A stretch of 22,986 nt of DNA from Candidatus Nitrosocaldaceae archaeon (GCA_026002835.1 BPGC01000022.1:1-22986); one strand, 5' to 3'. Counted from the first letter of the stretch, positions 7,903 to 15,308 are shown. Made by a program: numbers and translations. Notes: generated by a model not told the origin, from the sequence alone.

Positions 7903-8391
7903 ATGCAACTGTTTGTATACATGCTTGAGCAAGATGATCCAAAAAGATGCACAGCTGCAAAACTTAACAAATTTGGAATAGTAAAAAGGGTTAGAAATGT
8001 TCCAAGAGCATCTATATTATTGGATCCATTCTCTACTAGCATGTTATCGAAGAACGATAAACCAGTTATTACAGCATTGGATTGCTCATGGAACGATCCT
8101 AGCATATTCAAACATAAATTAAAAGGGATAAGAAAGAGATTACCATTATTATTTGCTGGAAATCCAATAAACTACGCAAAACCTAATAAATTGAGTACTG
8201 CAGAAGCATTAGCAGCAGCATGTATAATCATGGGATATAAGGAGAAAGGTGAAGAGATAATGAACAAGTTCAAATGGGGTCATACATTCTTAGAATTGAA
8301 TGAAGAACTGTTTTATTATTATACTAAAGCAGAGGATGAGGAAGATATGAGGAAGATTGAGGAAGAGTATATAACTAGCCTTTATGGTTGA
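7903..8391 (+). CDS. tsr3: Tsr3, 16S rRNA aminocarboxypropyltransferase (DUF367)
   Basis: Transfers the aminocarboxypropyl group of S-adenosylmethionine to a hypermodified uridine of small-subunit rRNA, as known for eukaryotic and archaeal Tsr3. Family blocks are clear: QDDPKRCTAAKL near the N terminus, LDPFSTS, ALDCSWND, the substrate/SAM region RLPLLFAGNPINYAKP, LSTAEALAAAC, and FKWGHTFLELNEELFYYY near the end. The 162-aa length is normal. An upstream in-frame ATG (7888) would add five residues but falls inside the expected untranscribed region. The 3' end overlaps the convergent glycosyltransferase gene by 10 nt. Confidence 0.95.
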   Translation: MQLFVYMLEQDDPKRCTAAKLNKFGIVKRVRNVPRASILLDPFSTSMLSKNDKPVITALDCSWNDPSIFKHKLKGIRKRLPLLFAGNPINYAKPNKLSTAEALAAACIIMGYKEKGEEIMNKFKWGHTFLELNEELFYYYTKAEDEEDMRKIEEEYITSLYG

Positions 8392-9569
8392 AAACCATCC
8401 GCTTTATATACCTTATAGACATAATCTCTATCTCTCCACCTAACTCCTTTCCTTCTAGCATTTAATATTCCTCCTAAGAAACCAAATACTATAATAACAG
8501 CACCAATAGGTATTCCTAATGCGTATAATGGATTTAACCTTAGATTAATTGCTTGTACAATGCTCATGCTCAGCATTATGATACATGTTATTATATTTGC
8601 CACAAGTAGAATATTTTCAATTATGCCTTGGAATATTATTGAATAGATTAATGAGATGAAGGGATATAAGAAGAGGAAGAATGTTGCCAAGAATATGCCT
8701 ATTGCAGTAAACTTTGCATTAGCATATAATGGTGCTACTAACCTTCCTAATGCGTTCCATAAAGTGTGAAAATCTCTAGCCCATACAGCATTAAAATATT
8801 CTTCAGCTCTTGCCATCATCAATTTATATCCAGCATTCTTTACTTTAGAGCCTAAAGCTCCATCCTCTACTAATTCATCCTTAACTCCTTTATGAGTTCC
8901 TACCTTTTCATAAACACTCCTCTTTATTATAAAGAACGAACCAAAAAAGTATCCCAATTTGCTCTTTGGATCATTAACACGCAAAGGAGAGTATCTAGAG
9001 TATAATATATTATTTAACAAAGGTAAAGTTATCTTTGTAAATATATCAAAACATTGGATCCTAGGCATTAGTGTTAAAGCATCTAATGCATTAGCAACAA
9101 ATTTACTTACTGCTAAAGATACTAGATTGGTAGCAAAAGTACTATCGGCATCTGTAAAGAGTAGCAGGTCTGCATCTGATTTAAGATAACCTTGATAACA
9201 AGCCCAGTTCTTTCCAGTCCAGCCTTCTGGTTTCTCTCCAGCATGAAGATATACTACTCTATCATCTCTTCTAGCATACTCTTTTATTATATTAGCAGTA
9301 TTATCAGTACTAGAATCATCTATTGCTATTATCCTAAGATGCTTATAATCTTGCTTCAGTAATGAGTCTAAGCATTTGGCAATGAATCTTTCTTCGTTTC
9401 TTGCTGGAAGGATAACATCTACTCTTTCTTTACTCTCAATCATCTTATCAAGTTTAGGAGCATATCTCAATGATTTGCTAACAAATATAGCAAAATATAT
9501 CCAGATGCCTAATATACCTAAACTTATTGATAATAATACACTACTTATTATACTGGTTATCAATTCCAT
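8382..9569 (-). CDS. Membrane-bound family 2 glycosyltransferase
   Basis: Probably moves a sugar from a nucleotide donor to a lipid or surface acceptor at the cytoplasmic face of the membrane. Residues 5-30 form a membrane anchor. Residues 50-260 form a GT-A fold with LPARNEE, DDSSTDNT, the metal-binding DAD (FTDADS, 140-142), and the acidic acceptor/catalytic block DELVEDGALG (E235, D236). About three hydrophobic helices follow (288-312, 315-340, 348-368), and the tail contains RKGVRWRDRDY. This arrangement resembles CrtQ/HpnB-type enzymes, whose substrates are isoprenoid lipids, but the substrate cannot be read here. Length is 395 aa. The SRPBCC gene lies 24 nt upstream on the same strand. 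A TATA-like A/T run (9585-9596) could also drive it alone. Confidence 0.9.
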   Translation of the reverse strand: MELITSIISSVLLSISLGILGIWIYFAIFVSKSLRYAPKLDKMIESKERVDVILPARNEERFIAKCLDSLLKQDYKHLRIIAIDDSSTDNTANIIKEYARRDDRVVYLHAGEKPEGWTGKNWACYQGYLKSDADLLLFTDADSTFATNLVSLAVSKFVANALDALTLMPRIQCFDIFTKITLPLLNNILYSRYSPLRVNDPKSKLGYFFGSFFIIKRSVYEKVGTHKGVKDELVEDGALGSKVKNAGYKLMMARAEEYFNAVWARDFHTLWNALGRLVAPLYANAKFTAIGIFLATFFLFLYPFISLIYSIIFQGIIENILLVANIITCIIMLSMSIVQAINLRLNPLYALGIPIGAVIIVFGFLGGILNARRKGVRWRDRDYVYKVYKADGFQP

Positions 9570-9593
9570 GTAAGGTGCTTAGTAATTAAATAA

Positions 9594-10013
9594 TTAATTG
9601 TTTTCGCATTCTTTGCTTATACGTTCTAAAGCATCATTTGTTCCTTCTTCAATATGCCCTTTAACCATGCCAGCAAACATAGATAACAATCCTTTCAACT
9701 TTATATCCCATACAACATCAACTCTAGTTTTACCATCCTCTTCTTTTAATGTTATAATCTTATGTCCTAGCATCGGACCTTCGGTTATCTCAACATCAAT
9801 CTTACTCTTTGGCTCAATATTTACAATCTCTTTACATTTTGAGTTCTTGAATGCTATGATAACTTCTCTAACTATCTGATTATCCTTAACTTCTAGATTC
9901 TTCACAGATTTCGTTCCATGCCAATATTTAGGCTCGTTATCTAGATCACTAATTATACTCCATACTTTATCTAGAGGAGCGTTTATTACTCTACTAACTT
10001 CGATCTTTACCAT
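9594..10013 (-). CDS. SRPBCC (START-like, polyketide cyclase/Coq10-type) protein
   Basis: A 139-aa protein with the START-like pattern: an opening beta strand and helix (VSRVINAPLDKVWSIISDLDNEPKYW), successive beta strands (EVIIAFKNSKCKEIVNIEP, VDVEITEGPMLG, RVDVVWDIKLKG) and a long C-terminal helix (HIEEGTNDALERISKECE). Such proteins bind hydrophobic ligands in a deep cavity, and no catalytic residues can be assigned. It is followed by the membrane glycosyltransferase on the same strand, so a role with a lipid substrate of that enzyme is conceivable but only inferred. It shares its promoter region with divergent trxB. Confidence 0.87.
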   Translation of the reverse strand: MVKIEVSRVINAPLDKVWSIISDLDNEPKYWHGTKSVKNLEVKDNQIVREVIIAFKNSKCKEIVNIEPKSKIDVEITEGPMLGHKIITLKEEDGKTRVDVVWDIKLKGLLSMFAGMVKGHIEEGTNDALERISKECENN

Positions 10014-10035
10014 GTTAATGGTTAATATCTTAATG

Positions 10036-10049
10036 CTTATAAATTATAG
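10036..10049. promoter_or_regulatory. Overlapping bidirectional TATA box (trxB and SRPBCC gene)
   Basis: CTTATAAATTATAG contains TTATAA on both strands. Its core is about 24 nt upstream of the trxB ATG (10064) and about 27 nt upstream of the SRPBCC ATG (10013). One near-palindromic box may serve both genes, and the two complexes could exclude each other. Confidence 0.55.
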
Positions 10050-10063
10050 TATGATATAGTTTA

Positions 10064-11041
10064 ATGAATAATATGTATGATGTCATAATAGTTGGAGGTG
10101 CAGCTGCTGGTTTAACTGCAGCATTATATACATCTAGGCAGAATATGAAGACTTTGGTATTAACAAAAGATATTGGTGGTCAAACATTGTTAACTCCTCA
10201 TATAGAGAATTATCCAGGATTTGAGAAGATCGGAGGACTTGAACTTATGGAAAAGTTCAAAGCACAAGCTGAAAGGTTTGGTGCAGAGTTCATATATGAA
10301 GAGGTTAAGAGCATAAAGAAGGAAGAGAATGGTTTTGAGGTATATACATTTGATAATAGATACGAAGCAGTAACTCTAATTCTAGCATTTGGTAAGACTC
10401 CAAGAGATCTAGGAGTTCCAGGAGAAGAGAAGTTTATTGGCAAAGGTGTATCATATTGTGCTGTATGTGATGCACCATTATTTGCAAATAAGAAGGTAGC
10501 AATTGCTGGTATAGGAGAACCAGCATTAGACGCAGCATTGATGTTATGTTCTAGGGCATCTAAAGTATATCTATTATATCCAAGCTCTAGAATAATTGCT
10601 AATGAAAGTCTTGCTAATACATGCCAAAGGAAAGAGAATATGGAGATAATATTGAATGCTAAAGTTAAAGAGATAAGAGGCAGCAATAAAGTTGAACAAG
10701 TTATTTTCGTTGATAAAGAAGGTGAGAAGAGTATAGATGTTGATGGTATATTTATAGAGATGGGTTATGTAGCAAAGACAGATTTTGTTAAGGATTTAGT
10801 AGCATTGAATGATAAAGGTGAGATAATAGTAGATAAAGAGCAGAGGACAAGTAAGGAAGGTATATTTGCAGCTGGAGATGTTACAGATACACCTTATAAA
10901 CAGATAGTAATATCAGCTGGAGATGGAGCAAAGGCTGGATTATCTGCTTATAACTATCTGCAAAGGTTGAGAGGAAAGCCAATAGTAAAAGGTGATTGGA
11001 AGAGTATATTGGATGATAAGGATCTTGTATTAAATCTATAA
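10064..11041 (+). CDS. trxB: Thioredoxin reductase-like FAD disulfide oxidoreductase
   Basis: Low-molecular-weight thioredoxin reductase family, moving electrons via FAD to a CxxC disulfide and then to a thioredoxin-like partner. The 325-aa protein has the FAD-binding GGAAAG (11-16), the redox pair C132/C135 in YCAVCDAP, a second dinucleotide fold GIGEPA (149-154) and the FAD-binding GIFAAGDVTD near 265. The HRRxxxR block that reads the NADPH 2'-phosphate is replaced by YPSSRI (about 172-177), so the donor may be NADH or something else. Start ATG 10064 is 24 nt from the TATA box, whereas the ATG at 10073 is farther. It converges, with a 4-nt gap, on the disulfide oxidoreductase, a plausible redox partner. 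Confidence 0.95.
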   Translation: MNNMYDVIIVGGAAAGLTAALYTSRQNMKTLVLTKDIGGQTLLTPHIENYPGFEKIGGLELMEKFKAQAERFGAEFIYEEVKSIKKEENGFEVYTFDNRYEAVTLILAFGKTPRDLGVPGEEKFIGKGVSYCAVCDAPLFANKKVAIAGIGEPALDAALMLCSRASKVYLLYPSSRIIANESLANTCQRKENMEIILNAKVKEIRGSNKVEQVIFVDKEGEKSIDVDGIFIEMGYVAKTDFVKDLVALNDKGEIIVDKEQRTSKEGIFAAGDVTDTPYKQIVISAGDGAKAGLSAYNYLQRLRGKPIVKGDWKSILDDKDLVLNL

Positions 11042-11047
11042 TTTTTT
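11042..11047 (+). terminator. Possible T-tract terminator of trxB
   Basis: Six T residues immediately follow the trxB stop. Archaeal termination often needs only such a tract. It overlaps the stop codon region of the convergent gene. Confidence 0.35.
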
Positions 11048-11702
11048 ATGTGTGTTTATGCTCTTCTAATGCTAGTAATATATGCTCTAGATAATGTTCT
11101 TCTGGAAGCGCACCTTCAAATGCTATAGTATCATTAACTACAGTCTTTGGAACTGCCATTACTTGGTATCTATTTGCTAATTGTGGAAATTCTGTAGACT
11201 CGATCATATCTGCTCTGATATTATCATTCTCTATTGCAAATTGATGTGCCAGTCTAACTGCTCTAGGACAGTATGGACATGTCAATGTTACAAACACTTG
11301 TATATGTATTGGTTTATCTACAGTCTTTAATCTATCTTTACTCTTTTGTGATAATCTGCTAGTTCCTTTAGATACATCTACAATATCTTCTATTAGCGTT
11401 CCAAATTCATAACCCGATGGTATACCATAAAACCTTATCCCATAATCCTTCTTGCCTATCAATGCTATTGCTGGAATTTTATCTATCATTAACTCTTTAG
11501 CCTTATCTATATCCTTGACAAAATCATAGATCTCTAATTCCAGTTTATCTGATAATGTTACTAACTCTTTTAATAGATCTGTATTATCTTTACAGTAAGC
11601 ACATTCAAAATCTTGAGTAAATGTTATTATCTTCACTGGTTCCTCAAGGTTAGTAAATATATTCTTGATCTTCTCTTTATGGTTATCTGGTATTATGCCC
11701 AT
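11046..11702 (-). CDS. Protein disulfide oxidoreductase (tandem thioredoxin folds, glutaredoxin-like)
   Basis: Cytoplasmic dithiol-disulfide oxidoreductase of the PDO type found in thermophiles, where it makes, reduces or shuffles protein disulfides. The 218-aa protein has two thioredoxin folds. The first has CAYC (34-37) and cis-Pro region KIPAIA (about 76-81). The second has CPYC (142-145) and AVPKTV (about 183-188). Both motifs are complete, as in the PDO of Pyrococcus, and the length matches (about 220-230). I chose ATG 11702 because a TATA-like box is 25 nt upstream. A TTG three codons earlier (11711) is in frame. It faces trxB tail to tail. Confidence 0.94.
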   Translation of the reverse strand: MGIIPDNHKEKIKNIFTNLEEPVKIITFTQDFECAYCKDNTDLLKELVTLSDKLELEIYDFVKDIDKAKELMIDKIPAIALIGKKDYGIRFYGIPSGYEFGTLIEDIVDVSKGTSRLSQKSKDRLKTVDKPIHIQVFVTLTCPYCPRAVRLAHQFAIENDNIRADMIESTEFPQLANRYQVMAVPKTVVNDTIAFEGALPEEHYLEHILLALEEHKHT

Positions 11703-11719
11703 GATATGCAATAAGGCTA

Positions 11720-11732
11720 ATAATATTTATTA
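11720..11732 (-). promoter_or_regulatory. TATA box for the protein disulfide oxidoreductase
   Basis: Minus-strand AGTAATAAATATT is centred about 25 nt upstream of ATG 11702. It argues against the TTG start at 11711. Confidence 0.45.
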
Positions 11733-11748
11733 CTTTGGAGTTTGTAAA

Positions 11749-11758
11749 CTTAAATTAC
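11749..11758 (+). promoter_or_regulatory. TATA box for the 40-aa membrane protein gene
   Basis: CTTAAATTAC is centred about 25 nt upstream of ATG 11778, the same spacing as seen for other genes in the window. It is the main support for that small ORF besides its sequence. Confidence 0.5.
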
Positions 11759-11777
11759 ATCAGTATATATTAAAGAT

Positions 11778-11900
11778 ATGCTGAACTATCTTCAACTAGG
11801 AACATGGATAATAATAACCATAATATTTGTTCTAGTTATAGGCTTATTATTAAGATATATCGATGATGAACATGATACATTTAGAGAAGAAAGGTATTAG
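11778..11900 (+). CDS. Small single-pass membrane protein, unknown function
   Basis: A 40-aa ORF. Residues 9-25 (TWIIITIIFVLVIGLLL) form one hydrophobic helix, followed by a charged cytoplasmic-looking tail (RYIDDEHDTFREERY). I do not recognise a family. Support comes from the TATA box at the leaderless distance and from the position in an otherwise empty gap. The 3' end overlaps the DUF99 start by up to 38 nt in another frame, so the two are probably co-transcribed and may be translationally coupled. It could still be a chance ORF. Confidence 0.6.
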   Translation: MLNYLQLGTWIIITIIFVLVIGLLLRYIDDEHDTFREERY

Positions 11901-12450
11901 AGCACTAGCAATAGCAGAGAGTTTTAAGAAGAGTAGAGATAAATCTATCTTAGCTGGTGTAGTTATGAGAAGTGATCTAGTTATTGATGGTATTATATTT
12001 GATACAGTAACAGTTAGAGGAGATGATGCTACAAATGCTATAATAAGAATATACAATAATTTAAATAGAGATGATATAAATATGATAATGCTTAACGGTT
12101 TAATAATCAGCATGTATAATATAATAGATATAGAAGAAGTTTATAAAAATATCAAAAAACCTATAATAGCTTTAACATTTGAAGAATCAGAAGGTTTAGA
12201 TGATCATATAAAACGAGCATTCCCATATAATTATAAACGAAAATTAGAAATGTATCATAAATTAGGTAAAAGAGAAGAATTGCTATTAAAGACTGGATAT
12301 GTTATATATATAAGAAGTAAAGGAATAGATCTCGATGATTCTAGAAGGATAATAAATAAATTCTTATTACAAGGTTCAATACCAGAACCAATTAGAGTGG
12401 CAAAACTGATTGCTAGAGCATGCTTAAAGTTCATATCACATGAATTGTAA
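11863..12450 (+). CDS. DUF99 family protein (endonuclease V-like fold)
   Basis: A 195-aa archaeal DUF99 protein. The family is related in fold to endonuclease V, but its reaction is not established. Visible family blocks are KKGIRALAIAES at the N terminus, ILAGVVMRSDLVIDGI, MLNGL, then a C-terminal helical part ending PIRVAKLIARACLKF. Where many members have GIDDG, this one has AIAES, so the first acidic position of the putative active site is not conserved. Several Met codons are possible (11863, 11866, 11872), and the last, giving MIHLEKKG, may be the true one. It starts inside the 40-aa ORF and is followed 8 nt later by nreA, suggesting a three-gene operon. Confidence 0.85.
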   Translation: MMNMIHLEKKGIRALAIAESFKKSRDKSILAGVVMRSDLVIDGIIFDTVTVRGDDATNAIIRIYNNLNRDDINMIMLNGLIISMYNIIDIEEVYKNIKKPIIALTFEESEGLDDHIKRAFPYNYKRKLEMYHKLGKREELLLKTGYVIYIRSKGIDLDDSRRIINKFLLQGSIPEPIRVAKLIARACLKFISHEL

Positions 12451-12458
12451 TAAAATAT

Positions 12459-13670
12459 ATGCTTTCAATACCTCCATCGTTATGTTTAGAATGTAGAGGT
12501 AGCAAATTGCTCTGTGGTTTAGCATATTGTCCAATAATTATTAGATTCAATCTTCCTAATATTGTTATAAATAAGGATATAGAAGGATCCACTCCTCCAA
12601 GTGTATTTGTAGGAAGGATAGGCTATCCTAAGGTTAACATAGGTCCATTACTACCTCCTATTAATGAAGATACTAGCATATATGATAAACCTGAGGAATG
12701 GAGTAATCTTAGATTAGATGAGATCTTGAGATTCAGATTATCTTTAGTTAGAGGTAGTATGCTATATAATATTGATAAGGCTAGAGATCCAGATAATAAA
12801 CTCTTGAAATTACAAGAGTTAGCAATCGCAAAAGAGCCAGTAGATGCGGATATGAGGTTAGAGAAGATTAGGAACAAACCATATATTAATGAACATACAC
12901 CTCCATTCGGTCCATCTGGAAAGTTATTATCATTTAATGCTAGCAATCCTAATGTTGATAAGAGGATAGAGAAAGCGTGGTATGATAAAGATCTAAAAGC
13001 AAGTAATGCTATTATCAAATTGTATGATCAAAGAGTACCATTATCTAATATAATAAAGGCATTTAGTATAGGGATGTTAGGAAGTAAGAGGAGATTAGTT
13101 CCAACTAGATGGAGTATAACAGCTATAGATGATACAATCTCAGAGATATTAGTTAAAAGGGTGAAAGAACATGCTGCTATTAATGAATATCATGTATATG
13201 TTAGGAAAGCATCTATGAATGTATTCGTTGCTATATTGATACCTAATAGATGGCAGTTTGAATGGATAGAAGCATGGTTCCCTAATACTACATGGAATAT
13301 GCAAACATATGGGGAACCAGAGATCCTTGGAGATTATGAGGGTTATAAGGGAATAGATCATTATGCAAATGTTGGAGGTTGTTACTATTCAGCAAGATTG
13401 GCTGCTGCTGAACATCTTAATAACATTAGGAGAGAAGCTAGCATATTGATACTAAGAGAGATCTATCCAGGATTTAATCTACCAATAGGCGTATGGTTTG
13501 TTAGAGAGCAATTAAGAGCTATGTTCAATAGCAAGCCAATGATCTTTAATAATCTAGATGATGCGATAAACTATGCTATGAGCAATTTAGCGATACCATT
13601 ACCTAAATGGAGAGAAAAGAGCAGAATACTTCAGAGTTTTAAGCAGAAGAGGCTTATAGACTATTTATGA
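12459..13670 (+). CDS. nreA: NreA-type archaeal DNA repair protein with PCNA-interacting C terminus
   Basis: Nre proteins are archaea-specific and were linked to repair of DNA damage together with PCNA. The 403-aa protein opens with a zinc-binding pattern (C9, C12, C19, C24 in CLECRG..LCGLAYCP). It contains family blocks NTPPSVFVGR-like (STPPSVFVGRIGYPKV), LVPTRWSITAIDD and YANVGGCYYSARLA, and ends exactly in QKRLIDYL (396-403), which fits the PIP-box consensus QxxLxx(F/Y)(F/L) for binding the sliding clamp. It lies directly after DUF99. The motif and family assignment are clear, while the biochemical activity is not known to me. Confidence 0.93.
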   Translation: MLSIPPSLCLECRGSKLLCGLAYCPIIIRFNLPNIVINKDIEGSTPPSVFVGRIGYPKVNIGPLLPPINEDTSIYDKPEEWSNLRLDEILRFRLSLVRGSMLYNIDKARDPDNKLLKLQELAIAKEPVDADMRLEKIRNKPYINEHTPPFGPSGKLLSFNASNPNVDKRIEKAWYDKDLKASNAIIKLYDQRVPLSNIIKAFSIGMLGSKRRLVPTRWSITAIDDTISEILVKRVKEHAAINEYHVYVRKASMNVFVAILIPNRWQFEWIEAWFPNTTWNMQTYGEPEILGDYEGYKGIDHYANVGGCYYSARLAAAEHLNNIRREASILILREIYPGFNLPIGVWFVREQLRAMFNSKPMIFNNLDDAINYAMSNLAIPLPKWREKSRILQSFKQKRLIDYL

Positions 13671-13671
13671 A

Positions 13672-13684
13672 ACTATATATGTAA
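13672..13684 (+). promoter_or_regulatory. TATA box for the archaeosortase operon
   Basis: ACTATATATGTAA is centred about 28 nt upstream of ATG 13706, in the short gap after nreA. Confidence 0.45.
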
Positions 13685-13705
13685 TAGAGTAGTTATTAAG
13701 TAAGT

Positions 13706-14656
13706 ATGGAGCAGACAACATTAAAGAGTAATGATATCTATATAGCTATAGCATTACTAGCATCTCCAATAATCTATACCTTGATCATAGCACCTGATAC
13801 TTTTAACATGTCATGGAATGAAGGAAGAGGAGGTTTCTTATTTGCATTAGCATTTATAGTTGCTGAACTTGTTGGTTTGAATTATACTCTTGATAGGAAG
13901 AGATTATATATTGCAATACCGATAATAGCATTAACATTTGCATACTTTACAGTATTAGATTATGGATTAAGGGATTATATAAGGAATGGATCTGAAATTT
14001 ATAATGTCAATCTAGTAGATAGTTGGATATGGATGTGGGATTTTGTAATATTGTCAATATTCATGATTAGTATGCTATTCATACTATTTGGTAAGAGATG
14101 GATTAGAATAGCTCCAGCATCTCCAATCTATCTAGTTGGAAGTGCGATAATATTATCATTGGATGCATTCTTCCCATTCGATACTCTAGGACCATTACAA
14201 TTCATAGTACCATATGTCCTTCAAATAGATGCATGGTTAATAAATACTTTAGATATAGGAAGCGCATATGCAAATAGCAATCTATTATTATTAAATGGTG
14301 AGAAAGGCTCAATGGCTTTACAAGTATTCTGGCCATCTGCTGGAGTTCATAGCATGATAATCTACACGCTAGTTATGCTAGCATTCTTATTAAAGATGAA
14401 TATTCCCTCAAAGAGGAAGGTTATATACTTTGTAATTGGAGCAGTTGGAACATTTGTAGTTAATATGATAAGGATATTCTCTCTATCATTGTTCGTATTA
14501 ACCATTAGTGCTAATCCTGTAGAGTTTGAAGAGTTTCATTCAGTTGCTGGAGAGATAATGTTCTTACCTTGGTTAGCAGTTTATCTATTCTTAGTTATGC
14601 GAAGAGAGAGTAAAAAAGCAAGAGAAGGATTAAGTATTGATAAAACCAAATCGTAG
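13706..14656 (+). CDS. Archaeosortase/exosortase family protein, thaumarchaeal type with Ser in place of the catalytic Cys
   Basis: Integral membrane transpeptidase-like enzyme. Relatives cut C-terminal sorting signals of exported proteins and are thought to attach the new end to a lipid. The 316-aa protein has about eight hydrophobic segments. The family triad region is present: FWPSAGVHS (S211 at the position of Cys, G213, S216), NMIRI (R256) and EEFHSVAGE (H278). The Cys is therefore Ser, which I recall as a feature of the thaumarchaeal subfamily (thaumarchaeosortase). The next gene, an HExxH peptidase, overlaps it by 20 nt. No protein in the window has an obvious sorting tail. Family membership is well supported, the reaction is inferred. 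Confidence 0.88.
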   Translation: MEQTTLKSNDIYIAIALLASPIIYTLIIAPDTFNMSWNEGRGGFLFALAFIVAELVGLNYTLDRKRLYIAIPIIALTFAYFTVLDYGLRDYIRNGSEIYNVNLVDSWIWMWDFVILSIFMISMLFILFGKRWIRIAPASPIYLVGSAIILSLDAFFPFDTLGPLQFIVPYVLQIDAWLINTLDIGSAYANSNLLLLNGEKGSMALQVFWPSAGVHSMIIYTLVMLAFLLKMNIPSKRKVIYFVIGAVGTFVVNMIRIFSLSLFVLTISANPVEFEEFHSVAGEIMFLPWLAVYLFLVMRRESKKAREGLSIDKTKS

Positions 14657-15110
14657 GCTTAGGATTAATACATATAACATAAGAGATGTATTTGAAGGAT
14701 TAGAGGAGCAAGAGATATTATATGAGGTTTATGACAAAAAAGAATTAAAGGATGTGTTAGATGAATTAAAGGTAAAGATAGTTGATAATGAGCATTATAT
14801 GCGTGTTGATGATACCGATGGAAGTATAATAATATCTTATAATCATCTATTATATGCTGATGATGTAACTCTTCATCTAGATATAATTCATGAGTTAGTT
14901 CATATAAAACAACTACTTGAAGGTAAAGAACTTTATGATGATAATTATAGTTATGTAGATAGAGAGACTGAGGTTGAAGCGTATAGAATTACAGTCAAAG
15001 AAGCAAAGAGATTAGGTTTAACAAAGAAAGAGATGCTAGATTATCTAAAAGTTGAATGGATTACAGAGAAAGATCTAATAAAACTTGCAAAGAAGTTGGG
15101 TATTTTATAA
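14637..15110 (+). CDS. Small HExxH putative zinc metallopeptidase
   Basis: A 157-aa soluble protein with HELVH (85-89) in HLDIIHELVHIKQLL and, about 20 residues later, RETEVEAYR (E110, E112 and E114), a good third zinc ligand as in gluzincin-like minimal peptidases. I do not recognise a named family. There is no signal peptide or membrane segment. The start must be TTG 14637, because an in-frame TAA lies two codons upstream (14631) and no early ATG exists. GAAGGAT (14624-14630) is a Shine-Dalgarno-like stretch at fitting distance. The 20-nt overlap with the archaeosortase gene indicates coupled translation and perhaps a shared pathway. Confidence 0.82.
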   Translation: MIKPNRRLRINTYNIRDVFEGLEEQEILYEVYDKKELKDVLDELKVKIVDNEHYMRVDDTDGSIIISYNHLLYADDVTLHLDIIHELVHIKQLLEGKELYDDNYSYVDRETEVEAYRITVKEAKRLGLTKKEMLDYLKVEWITEKDLIKLAKKLGIL

Positions 15111-15113
15111 ATA

Positions 15114-15287
15114 CTATTTTGCATGCGTTACTGAGATTACCTTTAATGCTATTCCACAAGCTATAAACGTTACAGCTACAGGCCATAGGACTGGCATGAA
15201 ATCTGGTAGCATAAGACCCATTACTATAAGTATTATTCCAAAAGCTACAGTACATGCTCCTGCTACAAATACTCCATCAACACCCAT
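15114..15287 (-). CDS. Small two-helix membrane protein, unknown function
   Basis: A 57-aa ORF on the minus strand, starting ATG 15287 (MGVDGVFVAGACTVAFG). It has two hydrophobic helices (about 5-26 and 32-50) joined by a short LPDFMPVL turn, and a basic end (VTHAK). It looks like a real membrane protein in this frame, while the plus-strand reading of the same bases does not. A TATA-like box lies about 28 nt upstream. It converges on the HExxH peptidase gene with a 3-nt gap. Family unknown to me. Confidence 0.7.
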   Translation of the reverse strand: MGVDGVFVAGACTVAFGIILIVMGLMLPDFMPVLWPVAVTFIACGIALKVISVTHAK

Positions 15288-15308
15288 GTTATCTGAGATT
15301 AAATACTC

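Noticed and set aside
10210..10686. Minus-strand open frame (158 codons) inside trxB
   Set aside because: Antisense shadow of trxB, with no domain and no promoter.
11703..11711. TTG start for the protein disulfide oxidoreductase
   Set aside because: The ATG at 11702 is 25 nt from the TATA-like box, and the TTG would fall too close to it.
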